A stretch of DNA of 64,000 nt from Ochotona curzoniae (taxonomy: Eukaryota; Chordata; Mammalia; Lagomorpha; Ochotonidae): assembly GCF_017591425.1 (NCBI RefSeq), contig NW_024466607.1, positions 11,540,501 through 11,604,500 of the forward strand. Direction: 5' to 3'. A program made the position numbers and the translations under genes. A model generated the notes under the pieces. It was not told the origin of the DNA, searched no databases, and was given only the letters and a program-made list of their open reading frames with translations. Shown here one piece after another: positions 63,101 to 64,000 of the stretch (the first letter of the stretch is position 1; each line of letters starts with the position of its first letter).

Positions 63101-63518
63101 TCCAAAAATGATGGAAATACAACTGTTCTCAAGGGGACAAGCAAGACGAGACCATGCACTCTCTAACCCAGAAAATTCCAGGGTCATGGCAACTTTCCTA
63201 TCCACACGAGCGCACAGTGGCCTGGATTCGCTGAGCAATGGCAAAGGCTGGCATGGAAGGACTACAACCTGTTTAACTTACACAACACTACCTCAAGAAT
63301 TCCATCCAGCTGGCAAGAAAATAGGAACGCAGTTATCAATACATAAATACTCCATTTGCAAACAGATTTGTATTATCTGCATTAAGCAGTCTGCATTAAG
63401 CAGTTAAGCATTAAGCATTTAAGCATTAAGCAGTTTCTACAGCCTTTATGACCCTACCTGAATGCACTGGTAGATGCAGTATTTTTGGATCAAATTTAAT
63501 TGGTGGTTGTTTCATGAT
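2910..63518 (-). CDS. ULK4: ULK4, internal part of the gene (14 coding exons, joined)
   Basis: Exons in order of transcription: 63518-63458, 60859-60678, 59855-59809, 56075-55997, 43086-42979, 39916-39833, 35031-34870, 25096-24914, 19097-18970, 9977-9844, 7963-7842, 7722-7666, 3139-3088, 3004-2910. Joined they make 1,494 nt, 498 codons, open throughout. Landmarks such as [38 protein letters not shown] and [19 protein letters not shown] match ULK4 as I know it from human. ULK4 is a catalytically dead kinase of about 1,275 residues: an N-terminal pseudokinase followed by ARM/HEAT-type helical repeats. It is linked to STK36-related ciliary function, neurogenesis and microtubule regulation. The window codes only repeat-region sequence, roughly residues 430-930 by my estimate. 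No frameshift or lost splice site is seen, so the gene looks functional here. The first and last exons of the gene are outside the window. Confidence 0.96.
3005..3087 (-). other. ULK4: Very short ULK4 intron (83 nt) between E13 and E14
   Basis: It runs GTAGGTAGACC to TTTATTCCTAG on the minus strand. At 83 nt it is near the lower practical size for mammalian introns. A CTTGATAAAC segment about 27 nt before the AG is a plausible branch region. Confidence 0.9.
3088..3139 (-). CDS. ULK4: ULK4 exon E13 of window
   Basis: The acceptor is TTTTTCCCTAG and the donor is GCCATTG followed by GTAGGT. The exon is 52 nt: 17 codons ([17 protein letters not shown]) plus one base of Gly. It looks like a flexible polar linker between helical blocks. 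The intron after it is only 83 nt. Confidence 0.94.
3140..7665 (-). other. ULK4: ULK4 intron between E12 and E13
   Basis: This is 4.5 kb of mostly unique, AT-rich sequence (3140-4600). It also has a purine-rich GC-richer block (4850-5240) and the RPL23A retropseudogene fragment near 6070-6300. Open frames here lack splice logic or homology that I recognise. Confidence 0.8.
6070..6300 (+). pseudogene. RPL23A: RPL23A processed pseudogene, 5' part only
   Basis: From an ATG at 6082 the sequence reads like ribosomal protein L23a: [13 protein letters not shown], then [15 protein letters not shown] and [13 protein letters not shown] in a shifted frame. It is intronless, has a frameshift near 6137, altered residues in the middle, and stops matching after about 6300. 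It is therefore a truncated retrocopy on the plus strand, antisense to ULK4, and cannot make L23a. Confidence 0.88.
7666..7722 (-). CDS. ULK4: ULK4 exon E12 of window
   Basis: The acceptor is CTCTTCACCCAG and the donor is ATTCTG followed by GTGAGT. The exon is 57 nt, 19 codons: [19 protein letters not shown]. It is phase 0-0. Confidence 0.95.
7842..7963 (-). CDS. ULK4: ULK4 exon E11 of window
   Basis: The acceptor is GCGCCTCCCAG and the donor is TCACAG followed by GTACTC. The exon is 122 nt: two bases completing Gly, then 40 codons reading [20 protein letters not shown] and ending [11 protein letters not shown]. The next intron is only 119 nt. Confidence 0.97.
7964..9843 (-). other. ULK4: ULK4 intron between E10 and E11
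   Basis: 1.9 kb of AT-rich unique sequence. I see no SINE in it and no gene. 9000-9560 is repeat-poor. Confidence 0.75.
9844..9977 (-). CDS. ULK4: ULK4 exon E10 of window
   Basis: The acceptor is CTGTGTGTAG and the donor is ATCCTGG followed by GTAAGT. The exon is 134 nt: one base completing Arg, 44 codons, and one base of a Gly codon. It reads [20 protein letters not shown], then the helical [17 protein letters not shown]. The polar [15 protein letters not shown] stretch is probably a loop between helices. Confidence 0.97.
10806..10849. repeat. Perfect 18-bp inverted repeat with 8-nt loop
   Basis: TTTCAAATGGAGAGAGAT (10806-10823) and its exact complement ATCTCTCTCCATTTGAAA (10832-10849), separated by AGAAAACC. 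A short AC run follows. Confidence 0.95.
10938..11003 (+). repeat. CSINE 3' end
   Basis: CACAACTTGGGGAGTGAACC, AGCAGATGGAAGATCTG and an AATAAATAAATC tail. Only the last 65 bases. Confidence 0.7.
12322..12600 (-). repeat. CSINE, antisense
   Basis: AAGATTTCTTTATCTTAACT tail, TTCATTGGTTCACTCCCC, then AGGGAGCTTGATAGGAAGTG. Confidence 0.75.
13088..13382 (-). repeat. CSINE, antisense
   Basis: Starts with the reversed tail and purine block, GATCTTTCATCTGCTCGTTC in the middle, and ends at the head, ACCTGTAGCACTACAATACC. Confidence 0.75.
13811..13867. repeat. Compound (TC)n(AC)n(ATAC)n microsatellite
   Basis: 12 TC dinucleotides, then about 10 AC, then ATACATACATAC. Uninterrupted. Confidence 0.98.
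15300..15500 (-). repeat. CSINE, antisense arm of a hairpin pair
   Basis: TTTTCTTATTGGAAAGGCAG to CCCAGGTCACAAACAAGG. It abuts a sense 3' half directly. Confidence 0.85.
15501..15612 (+). repeat. CSINE 3' half, sense arm
   Basis: CTCCCGGCTTCAGATCAGCT to TCTGTAAATCTGCCTTCC, fused to the antisense copy with no spacer. Confidence 0.85.
16988..17292 (+). repeat. CSINE
   Basis: CTCTGGCATCCCATATGGGC, then GAGGCTCCCGGCTTCAGATC and TCTGTAAATCTGCCTTCC. The 3' half closely resembles 15501-15612. Confidence 0.85.
17358..17655 (-). repeat. CSINE, antisense
   Basis: ATGTATTTGTTTTTATTTGA tail side, CTTCCATCCACTGGTTCACA, GGGATGCCAGTGCTACAAGC head side. Forms an inverted pair with 16988-17292. Confidence 0.8.
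18970..19097 (-). CDS. ULK4: ULK4 exon E9 of window
   Basis: The acceptor is TTTCTTCTGCAG and the donor is GCGAG followed by GTGAGG. The exon is 128 nt: 42 codons plus two bases of an Arg codon. It reads [20 protein letters not shown], then [20 protein letters not shown]. It belongs to the helical repeat region. Confidence 0.97.
19800..20013 (+). repeat. CSINE, partial
   Basis: CTACCCATATGGGAGACCCA, CACTGGAGGAGTGAAGCAAT and AATAAACAAATCTTAG tail. Confidence 0.65.
20077..20403 (+). repeat. CSINE, full length
   Basis: GGGCTTGCCTGGTGCAGTGG head through CTGCCTTTCGAATAAAAATT and an A tail. Confidence 0.9.
21121..21146 (+). repeat. Short 9-bp tandem repeat
   Basis: CTCAGGGCT repeated nearly three times. 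Simple repeat, nothing else attached. Confidence 0.9.
21584..21926 (+). repeat. CSINE, full length
   Basis: GGGGCCCGGTGTGATAGTCT head, ATGGGAGAGACCCAAAGG middle, AATAAATCTTTATTTAAAAA tail. Confidence 0.9.
22211..22505 (+). repeat. CSINE
   Basis: GGTCCAGCATGGCAGCCTAG head to AAAAATAAATAAATCTTAAA; a middle segment after the GAGACCCAG box is missing. Confidence 0.9.
22660..22955 (+). repeat. CSINE, diverged
   Basis: CCCAGCTGCTCCACTTCGAT and CATTTTGGGAGTGAATCAGC. Head poorly preserved. Confidence 0.7.
23019..23300 (+). repeat. CSINE, tail hosts an L1 insertion
   Basis: CACAGGGCCTACATTATGGT head, CAATCCAGCTCCCTCCTACC, CTAATAAATAAATAATTC tail. The L1 starts right after. Confidence 0.75.
23308..24277 (+). 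mobile_element. 5'-truncated L1 with 3' UTR and poly(A) tail
   Basis: It begins in the end of ORF2 (CCATCGACAGGACTGGATAA, then GGAATACTAGTCAGC), continues through a long 3' UTR, has AATAAA at 24244 and an A tail near 24265-24276. TTAAAATTAA flanks both ends (23298-23307 and 24278-24287), a 10-bp target-site duplication. It inserted in the A-rich tail of the SINE at 23019-23300. Confidence 0.85.
24300..24590 (+). repeat. Older CSINE2-type copy
   Basis: TTGTAGCAGTTAGGATGCCT and CTGTCAATACAGACCCCGGA are of the older CSINE2 form with a GATGCCTG box. Confidence 0.65.
24914..25096 (-). CDS. ULK4: ULK4 exon E8 of window
   Basis: The acceptor is CCTGTCTCTGCAG. The donor is CAGGAAAAG followed by GTTTGG, a weak GT site with no A at +3 or G at +5. 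The exon is 183 nt, 61 codons, beginning [20 protein letters not shown] and ending [11 protein letters not shown]. It is phase 0-0. Phase and homology both require this junction despite the weak donor. Confidence 0.97.
25305..25566 (+). repeat. CSINE
   Basis: AGCTGGCATTGTGGCCATTG head, CCAATCCAGCTCCCTGCTAA, CAGCAGATGGAAGATCTC. It lies about 210 bases upstream of exon E8 in the gene's sense. Confidence 0.75.
25790..25915 (+). mobile_element. L1 ORF2 fragment
   Basis: ACCACATGAAAAAATGCTCA and AACTTCATTTG are typical of the L1 ORF2 3' region. Short and eroded. Confidence 0.5.
25950..26255 (-). repeat. CSINE, antisense
   Basis: TTGTTTACTTATTTGAAAGC tail side to ACAATGCCAGCCTCC head side. Confidence 0.75.
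26290..26580 (-). mobile_element. Antisense L1 3'-end fragment
   Basis: ACATGTAAGGGAAAAAATGT, GACATTTGTCTTTCTGTGTC and GATAACATTCCATTGTGTAT are the complement of the end of L1 ORF2 and 3' region. Broken by mutations. Confidence 0.65.
26928..27185 (+). repeat. CSINE, partial
   Basis: TACACCAGCATCCCGCATGG and ACACCCATATGGGAGACCTG; no clear A tail. Confidence 0.65.
28210..28498 (+). repeat. CSINE
   Basis: GTGGTGCAGCAGGCAAAGCT head, CTTCAGCCTGGCTCAGCTCT, and a long A tail from 28480. Confidence 0.75.
29285..29840 (-). mobile_element. Probable L2 relic, antisense
   Basis: A (TTCA)n run at 29293-29320 is followed by CTACTGGGCCCCTACCACAT. Later come AGCACTCCAGGCAACCAGGC and CATGCAAGAGGCTGTGGGCC, in the order expected for a reverse-oriented L2. 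A purine tract (29450-29555) interrupts it. Confidence 0.5.
29450..29555 (+). repeat. GGGAAG-type polypurine tract
   Basis: About 100 bases of nearly pure G and A in GGGAAA/GGGAAG units with mirror symmetry. Confidence 0.95.
30043..30125 (-). repeat. CSINE 3' fragment, antisense
   Basis: GTTTTTATTGGAAAGGCACA and CACAGAGAGGAGGAGG. Only the tail end. Confidence 0.6.
31680..32840 (+). mobile_element. Old L1-related (L1M/HAL1-like) sequence, interrupted by a SINE
   Basis: AATGAAGAATTCAGAAATTC, CAATCAGCTTCAAGAAAACA and, after the SINE at 32020-32270, CTACTGTACCCAGCGAAGCT and GAACAAAAGCTGACAGCATG fit old L1 5'/ORF1-side sequence. No long open frame. Confidence 0.5.
32020..32270 (+). repeat. CSINE, 5'-truncated
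   Basis: GCTCCTTGCTAGTGCTCCTA, CACAGGAGACCCAGGTGGAG and an AATAAATAAATT tail. Confidence 0.6.
33085..33190. repeat. (TA)n/(GA)n microsatellite
   Basis: TATATA tracts, about 12 TA units at 33125-33147, then GA repeats to 33190 with few interruptions. Confidence 0.95.
33200..33420 (-). repeat. CSINE, antisense
   Basis: CATCCAGGTCTCCCAGGTGG, CAGGGAGCTGGATCAGAAGT, GCTTAACCCACTAAG head. Its 3' tail borders the GA repeat. Confidence 0.75.
33425..33660 (+). repeat. CSINE, sense
   Basis: CTGCTCCACTTTCAAATCAG and CTGGGGAGTGAATCAGCG. Head-to-head with the antisense copy just before it. Confidence 0.7.
34415..34720 (+). repeat. Older CSINE2-type copy
   Basis: GGATGAGCACTTGGCCTAGG, CAGACCCTGGAGGTGACAGG and CATAGGAGACCTGGATGG. 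Confidence 0.65.
34870..35031 (-). CDS. ULK4: ULK4 exon E7 of window
   Basis: The acceptor is TTTCCTTTCCAG and the donor is ATATCG followed by GTAAGA. The exon is 162 nt, 54 codons, beginning [20 protein letters not shown] and ending DSLRITAIS. It is one of the best-conserved parts of the helical repeat region. It is phase 0-0. Confidence 0.97.
35150..36960 (+). mobile_element. Old L1, ORF2 end and 3' region
   Basis: CCAATCCTATCAAAATCCCA, AACAAAGCTGGAGGCATCAT, ACTACAGTAATTAAAACGGC and CATTTCTCAAAAGATGACAA follow in L1 ORF2 order, then a 3' UTR-like tail. Full of stops; it begins shortly after exon E7. Confidence 0.85.
38172..38420 (-). repeat. CSINE2-type, antisense
   Basis: GAGCTCCATCCACTGGATGA and GGGTCTGTGCTAACAGGAAG, both reversed CSINE2 features. 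Confidence 0.65.
38450..38700 (-). repeat. CSINE, antisense
   Basis: AACTCCATCTGGGTCTCTCC and CACATGGGATGCAGGTATTG. Tandem with the previous copy. Confidence 0.65.
39833..39916 (-). CDS. ULK4: ULK4 exon E6 of window
   Basis: The acceptor is CTTTGTTTTAG and the donor is GAAGGG followed by GTAAGG. The exon is 84 nt, 28 codons: [20 protein letters not shown] and then LMRCLREG. It is a phase 0-0 helical-repeat exon, frame-neutral if skipped. Confidence 0.96.
40560..40710 (-). repeat. CSINE, antisense fragment
   Basis: GATCTTCCATCTACTGGTTC and CAGAAGCTCCATCCAGGTCT. Only the 3' half. Confidence 0.65.
40955..41228 (+). repeat. CSINE
   Basis: GGGTGGGCATCTGGCGTAGT head, AGGGAGCCAGATGGAGTTTC middle, AAAATAAGATTAAAA tail. 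Confidence 0.65.
41585..41840 (+). repeat. CSINE
   Basis: CTCTGTGGCACAGCTGGTGA head and ACGTGGGAGACCCAGATGG. Confidence 0.75.
42979..43086 (-). CDS. ULK4: ULK4 exon E5 of window
   Basis: The acceptor is AAATGTTTTCAG and the donor is ACCCAG followed by GTGAGC. The exon is 108 nt, exactly 36 codons, beginning [20 protein letters not shown] and ending [11 protein letters not shown]. It is a phase 0-0 exon, so skipping it would keep the frame. The retroviral 3' LTR and 5' LTR lie about 4.0 and 0.8 kb upstream of it in the gene's sense. Confidence 0.96.
43259..43590 (+). repeat. CSINE, full length
   Basis: GGTCTGGGGCAGTAGTCTAG head, CGAGGACGGCCCAAAGCC, TTTCTAATAAAAATAAG tail. It begins 172 bases upstream of exon E5 in the gene's sense. 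Confidence 0.9.
43596..43700. mobile_element. Probable MER2/Tigger-type DNA transposon fragment
   Basis: AATCGCCCCTTGGTATCCAC, then GAACTGGTTCT, resembles the end region of mariner-Tigger elements common in mammals. Highly eroded and cut off by the retrovirus insertion region. Assignment by memory of the family, not by search. Confidence 0.4.
43886..44176 (+). repeat. 5' LTR of the endogenous retrovirus
   Basis: 291 bp, identical to 46796-47086. U3 holds three inverted CCAAT boxes (GATTGG at 43917, 43934, 43963) and five YAACGG motifs. AATAAA at 44078-44083 probably marks the R region. The segment starts TG but ends in AATATA rather than the usual CA. Its last 26 bases contain a primer-binding-site-like motif (44151-44168). 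Confidence 0.92.
43917..44055 (+). promoter_or_regulatory. LTR U3 enhancer/promoter motifs: CCAAT and Myb-like cluster
   Basis: Three GATTGG (NF-Y type) motifs lie at 43917-43968. Five YAACGG hexamers, matching the Myb consensus YAAC(G/T)G, start at 44018, 44027, 44036, 44043 and 44050. Motif presence is seen; binding is inferred. The 3' LTR has the same set 2,910 bp downstream. Confidence 0.55.
44151..44224 (+). other. Primer binding site, present as three 28-bp-spaced copies
   Basis: Copies are TGGTACCGTGACTCGGAT (44151), TGGTGCCGTGAATCAGAT (44179) and TGGCGCTGTGAATCAGAT (44207), each exactly 28 bp apart. The motif fits the complement of a histidine tRNA 3' end, TGGTGCCGTGACTCGGAT (family knowledge, from memory). 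The first copy lies inside the segment shared by both LTRs; the second starts three bases after it and is in the normal PBS position. Confidence 0.7.
44411..44520 (+). repeat. Tandem array A in proviral leader (about 30-bp unit)
   Basis: Three and a half diverged units built on AAGTTCGCAGGTAGCGACGA recur between 44411 and 44520. The array lies between the primer binding site and the first start codon. Confidence 0.8.
44554..44645 (+). repeat. Tandem array B in proviral leader (23-bp unit x 4)
   Basis: Four 23-bp units start at 44554, 44577, 44600 and 44623, sharing ATTCACGATCGCAG and TTTACCGCC. The fourth is the most diverged. CpG-rich with CGATCG palindromes. Confidence 0.85.
44732..45937 (+). 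CDS. Fused proviral ORF: Gag N-terminus, RT scrap, integrase (internally deleted)
   Basis: From the first in-frame ATG (44732) the frame is open for 401 codons to TAA. Residues 1 to about 96 resemble the N-terminal (matrix) part of a beta-like Gag, with PWFLEEG. A 19-A run (45023-45041) gives a lysine stretch. Next comes a short piece like the C-terminal RT region (NWIHPYF), then integrase from the end of its zinc-binding region. The integrase catalytic triad is present: D163 (WQMDVTH), D220 (KTDNGPAY), E256 (VVERAH), with the D-35-E spacing. A C-terminal integrase segment ends with VWVPEHL. Zinc-finger N-terminal residues are incomplete. Translation and activity are not shown. The A run may be misread by one base, which would break the frame. 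Confidence 0.85.
   Translation: MANLTFSVHMQPLLQKLLTVLLFLQTMQRIVPWFLEEGLLILPQWEHLGRDLARAEGQEPLSPGMVRFWTLIKSCLTDGTDKFRGRIQEGEKVLWKRKKKKKKIRMDGLKILNDFQQVLGYTNWIHPYFCIIRQCQNCVPFLSQPCFGVNPRGLMSNHIWQMDVTHVPSFGCLSFVHVSIDTCSGVLYASAHTGEKVQDVISHCLQAFAAWGVPQCYKTDNGPAYAAKAFDKFCSEFAIKHSTGIPYNPTGQAVVERAHATLKALLIKQKGGVGATLYPKSPKHQLALVTYIFNFLILDLDGHSAAERHTVGAGPCKDWVMWKDVLTKQWMGPHPVLRRTRGAVCVFPQDSDGPVWVPEHLTQVIRKPEQDEPVDVVDADQPDVHSDTERRQPESPAKAAP
45938..46560 (+). pseudogene. Env-like remains downstream of integrase
   Basis: A second frame (overlapping pol from 45843, ending TAA near 46271) contains cysteines and N-X-S/T sites such as NYTYG and NSNSS, as in a retroviral surface glycoprotein. Further on (about 46438-46560), another frame holds a hydrophobic stretch with [16 protein letters not shown], like a membrane anchor. 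Frames are broken, so no complete Env can be made. Homology is inferred from position and composition. Confidence 0.45.
46781..46795 (+). other. Polypurine tract
   Basis: ACAAGAAGGGGGAGC lies immediately before the TG of the 3' LTR, the position of the plus-strand priming site in retroviruses. Confidence 0.8.
46796..47086 (+). repeat. 3' LTR of the endogenous retrovirus
   Basis: Base-for-base identical to the 5' LTR over 291 bp. It is preceded by a polypurine tract and followed by ACACAC. It carries the polyadenylation signal AATAAA at 46988-46993. Confidence 0.92.
47325..47660. mobile_element. Tigger-type non-autonomous DNA transposon relic
   Basis: Its ends are inverted relatives: GTTGAGTATTCCTTATC near 47334 and GATTAGAAATGCTCAACT near 47630. 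The interior has GGAGATGGGACCCAAGTC and ACACCAGATTCATTTA, familiar from old mammalian Tigger-family elements. No transposase frame. Confidence 0.6.
48415..48550 (-). mobile_element. Antisense L1 3'-region fragment
   Basis: CATATGTAAATGGAACTTTA and CTCCTTCACTTAGCATATTG, then GATTCATCCAGGTGGGTG, match the reverse of old L1 3' regions. Confidence 0.5.
48590..49920 (+). mobile_element. Old L1 ORF2/3' fragments
   Basis: CTCCCTGATTTCAAGATTTA, GAACACAATATAGAATCCAC, GAAAGGCAAGTTAAAAACAA, CCGGAAATGACCCAGGTATC and CCATGTGACTCCACCTACAC appear in L1 order. Heavily mutated; no coding capacity. Confidence 0.7.
51440..51735 (+). repeat. CSINE
   Basis: CACCAGCATATGGGTGCTGA, CTTCTCATCCAGCTGCC, TTTTCCAATGAAAATAATA. 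Confidence 0.75.
51883..52190 (+). repeat. CSINE, full length
   Basis: ATTGGCACGGTGACCTAGCG head, CACCCGCGTGGGAGACCTGG, TTGCCAATAAAAACAAA. Confidence 0.85.
53890..54213 (+). repeat. CSINE, full length
   Basis: CACTGATGCGGGAGCCTAGC head, GGGACGGCCCAAAGCCTTGG, TTTCCAGTAAAAAAAAAAA. Confidence 0.88.
55997..56075 (-). CDS. ULK4: ULK4 exon E4 of window
   Basis: The acceptor is TCCATCCGCAG and the donor is ACAGAG followed by GTAATT. The exon is 79 nt: one base completing Ile, then 26 codons reading [20 protein letters not shown] and on to TPVTE. It belongs to the helical repeat region. The intron after it (toward lower coordinates) is 12.9 kb and contains the endogenous retrovirus. Confidence 0.95.
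57088..57428 (+). repeat. CSINE, diverged
   Basis: GGCTCGTGCTGTGGTGCAGA head, GGAGACCAACATCGAGTTCC, tail of AAATAAATAAATAAATA. Confidence 0.7.
57600..57945 (+). mobile_element. Old L1 ORF2-end fragment
   Basis: CATGCCCACAGCAGCACTAC, AGCCCAACTGTCCATAAAGA and ATCCATTAAATGTGGCGTGA fit the end of L1 ORF2. Followed directly by a SINE. Confidence 0.6.
57946..58250 (+). repeat. CSINE
   Basis: GGACTGGCATTGTGGCACCT head, CCAATGCAGCTCCCTGCTAA, CTGCCTTTCAAATGAGTC. Confidence 0.8.
58420..58692 (+). repeat. CSINE, diverged
   Basis: TGGCACCCCATGTGAATGC and CATCTGGGAAGCGAACCAGT; a pure A tail ends it. Confidence 0.65.
59368..59700 (+). repeat. Young full-length CSINE
   Basis: GGGCCCGGCGTGGTGGCGCA head with tRNA-like promoter boxes, CCCGCGTGGGAGACCCAGAA middle, CCAATAAAAAATAATAATA tail. 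With 63701-64000 it defines the youngest subfamily here and is the best sign of pika. Confidence 0.93.
59809..59855 (-). CDS. ULK4: ULK4 exon E3 of window (47-nt micro-exon)
   Basis: The acceptor is GTGTTCTAG and the donor is GATAT followed by GTAAGT. It codes [15 protein letters not shown] and leaves two bases (AT) of an Ile codon completed by E4. At 47 nt it is short. It is accepted because both phases fit and the encoded helix continues directly from HSPL into RAKVARVIG. Confidence 0.93.
59856..60677 (-). other. ULK4: ULK4 intron between E2 and E3
   Basis: 822 nt of unique sequence. I see no repeat family and no gene in it. Confidence 0.75.
60678..60859 (-). CDS. ULK4: ULK4 exon E2 of window
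   Basis: The acceptor is TTCCTTTCCAG and the donor is CTG followed by GTAGGT. The exon is 182 nt: two bases completing a Val codon, then 60 codons. Recognisable segments are [17 protein letters not shown] and [19 protein letters not shown], ending in HSPL. This is the start of the helical (ARM/HEAT-like) repeat region. It ends on a codon boundary, and the next residue (Phe) is at the start of E3. Confidence 0.95.
61258..61560 (+). repeat. Older CSINE2-type copy
   Basis: GGGGCACGGCCCAGGGGTTA, GACGCCTGCACCTAAATTTG, CCCGGAGGCAGCAGGCGATG. Confidence 0.7.
62231..62530 (+). repeat. CSINE
   Basis: TGGGGCCTGGCATGGTAGCC head, CGAGGACGGCCCAAAGCC, TTTTCCAATAAAAGTAAG tail. Confidence 0.88.
62568..62882 (-). 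repeat. CSINE, antisense
   Basis: TAAGATTTATTTTTATTGGA tail to AGCCAACATGCCAGCCCC head. Forms an inverted pair with the copy 38 bases to its left. Confidence 0.88.
63376..63435 (+). repeat. Minisatellite, GCATTAAGCAGT-type unit
   Basis: CTGCATTAAGCAGT twice, then AAGCATTAAGCATTTAAGCA variants, ending 22 bases before the E1 splice donor region at 63457. Confidence 0.95.
63458..63518 (-). CDS. ULK4: ULK4 exon E1 of window
   Basis: The acceptor is a T-rich tract ending TTTACAG before ATC ATG AAA. The donor is CATTCAG followed by GTAGGG. The exon is 61 nt: 20 codons plus one base, reading [20 protein letters not shown] and then splitting a Val codon with the next exon. It is a linker-type segment between the pseudokinase domain and the helical repeats. 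A GCATTAAGCAGT-type minisatellite starts 22 bases past the donor. Confidence 0.93.
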
Positions 63519-63700
63519 CTGTAAAAAAAAAAAATTAAAACTTTATAGAGATGTCTGAAGACAAAACTGTCACCTATAGCACATTATAAATCAATAAAGG
63601 CAAAAAAAAAAAAAACTAAGATGTAATTGCTACCAAAAATAAACACAATAGTGCCCTTTCAGACTAAAACATAAAGACTATGTGTTAAAATAATTTTGAT

Positions 63701-64000
63701 TGGGCCCAGCGTGGTGGCGCAGTGGTTAAGGTTCTCGCCTTGCACGCCCAGGATCCCATATTGGCGCTGGTTCTAATCCCGGCAGCCCCGCTTCCCATCC
63801 AGCTCCCTGCTTGTGGCCCAGAAAAGCAGTCGAAGACGGCCCAAAGCCTTGGGACCCTGCACCCGCGTGGGAGACCCAGAAGAGGCTCTTGGCTTCAGAT
63901 CAGCATAGCATCAGCCGTTGCGCTCACTTGGGGAGTGAATCATCGGACAGAAGATCTTCCTCTGTCTCTCCTTTCTGTATATCCGCCTTTCCAATAAAAA
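63701..64000 (+). repeat. Young CSINE reaching the window end
   Basis: GGGCCCAGCGTGGTGGCGCA head to CCTTTCCAATAAAAA at the last base. It lies upstream of exon E1 in the intron; its A tail continues outside. Confidence 0.92.

Larger units (their letters stand above)
60860..63457 (-). other. ULK4: ULK4 intron between E1 and E2
   Basis: 2.6 kb with an older SINE (61258-61560), an inverted pair of young SINEs (62231-62530 plus, 62568-62882 minus) and a minisatellite (63376-63435) next to the E1 donor. Confidence 0.8.

Overview
This window is mammalian genomic DNA. Copies of a tRNA-derived SINE of the lagomorph C-repeat (CSINE) type occur throughout. The youngest copies (59368-59700 and 63701-64000) carry a GGTGGCGCAGTGGTTAAGG-type head, which I associate with pika (Ochotona) rather than rabbit. 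That genus-level assignment is from memory and moderately confident; lagomorph is much safer.

The only host gene recognised is on the minus strand: an internal part of ULK4 (unc-51-like kinase 4), a pseudokinase with a long ARM/HEAT-type helical repeat region. Fourteen coding exons run right to left from 63518 to 2910. Every exon has an AG acceptor and a GT donor, and all phases match. Joined, they give 1,494 nt (498 codons) with no stop. The window therefore lies inside the middle of the gene, in the repeat (scaffold) region. The N-terminal pseudokinase exons lie beyond 64000 and the C-terminal exons lie below position 1. Everything else is intron.

Introns, from right to left. 60-64 kb holds exons E1-E2, young SINEs and a minisatellite beside a splice donor. 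43-60 kb holds E3-E4 and a 12.9-kb intron with most of the young material. In it, a class II (beta-like) endogenous retrovirus (43886-47086, plus strand, antisense to ULK4) has two identical 291-bp LTRs. Most of its gag-pro-RT region is deleted, but a fused open frame with an intact integrase DDE core remains. 31-43 kb holds E5-E7 and old L1 fragments. 25-35 kb is a 9.8-kb intron with an L2 relic, purine-rich tracts and TA/GA repeats. 19-25 kb holds E8, a 5'-truncated L1 with a target-site duplication and a dense SINE cluster. 1-19 kb holds E9-E14, an RPL23A retropseudogene, inverted SINE pairs and a perfect 18-bp hairpin.

No bacterial-type operon, CRISPR array, rRNA or tRNA gene was seen. 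The most unusual element is the retrovirus. It has a threefold 28-bp-periodic primer-binding-site motif, one copy of which is inside the LTR-identical segment. It also has two tandem arrays in its leader, a cluster of Myb-like and CCAAT motifs in U3, and a 19-A run at the internal deletion junction. SINE, L1 and other repeat boundaries are by eye and good to roughly 10-30 bases; exon and LTR boundaries are base-level readings.
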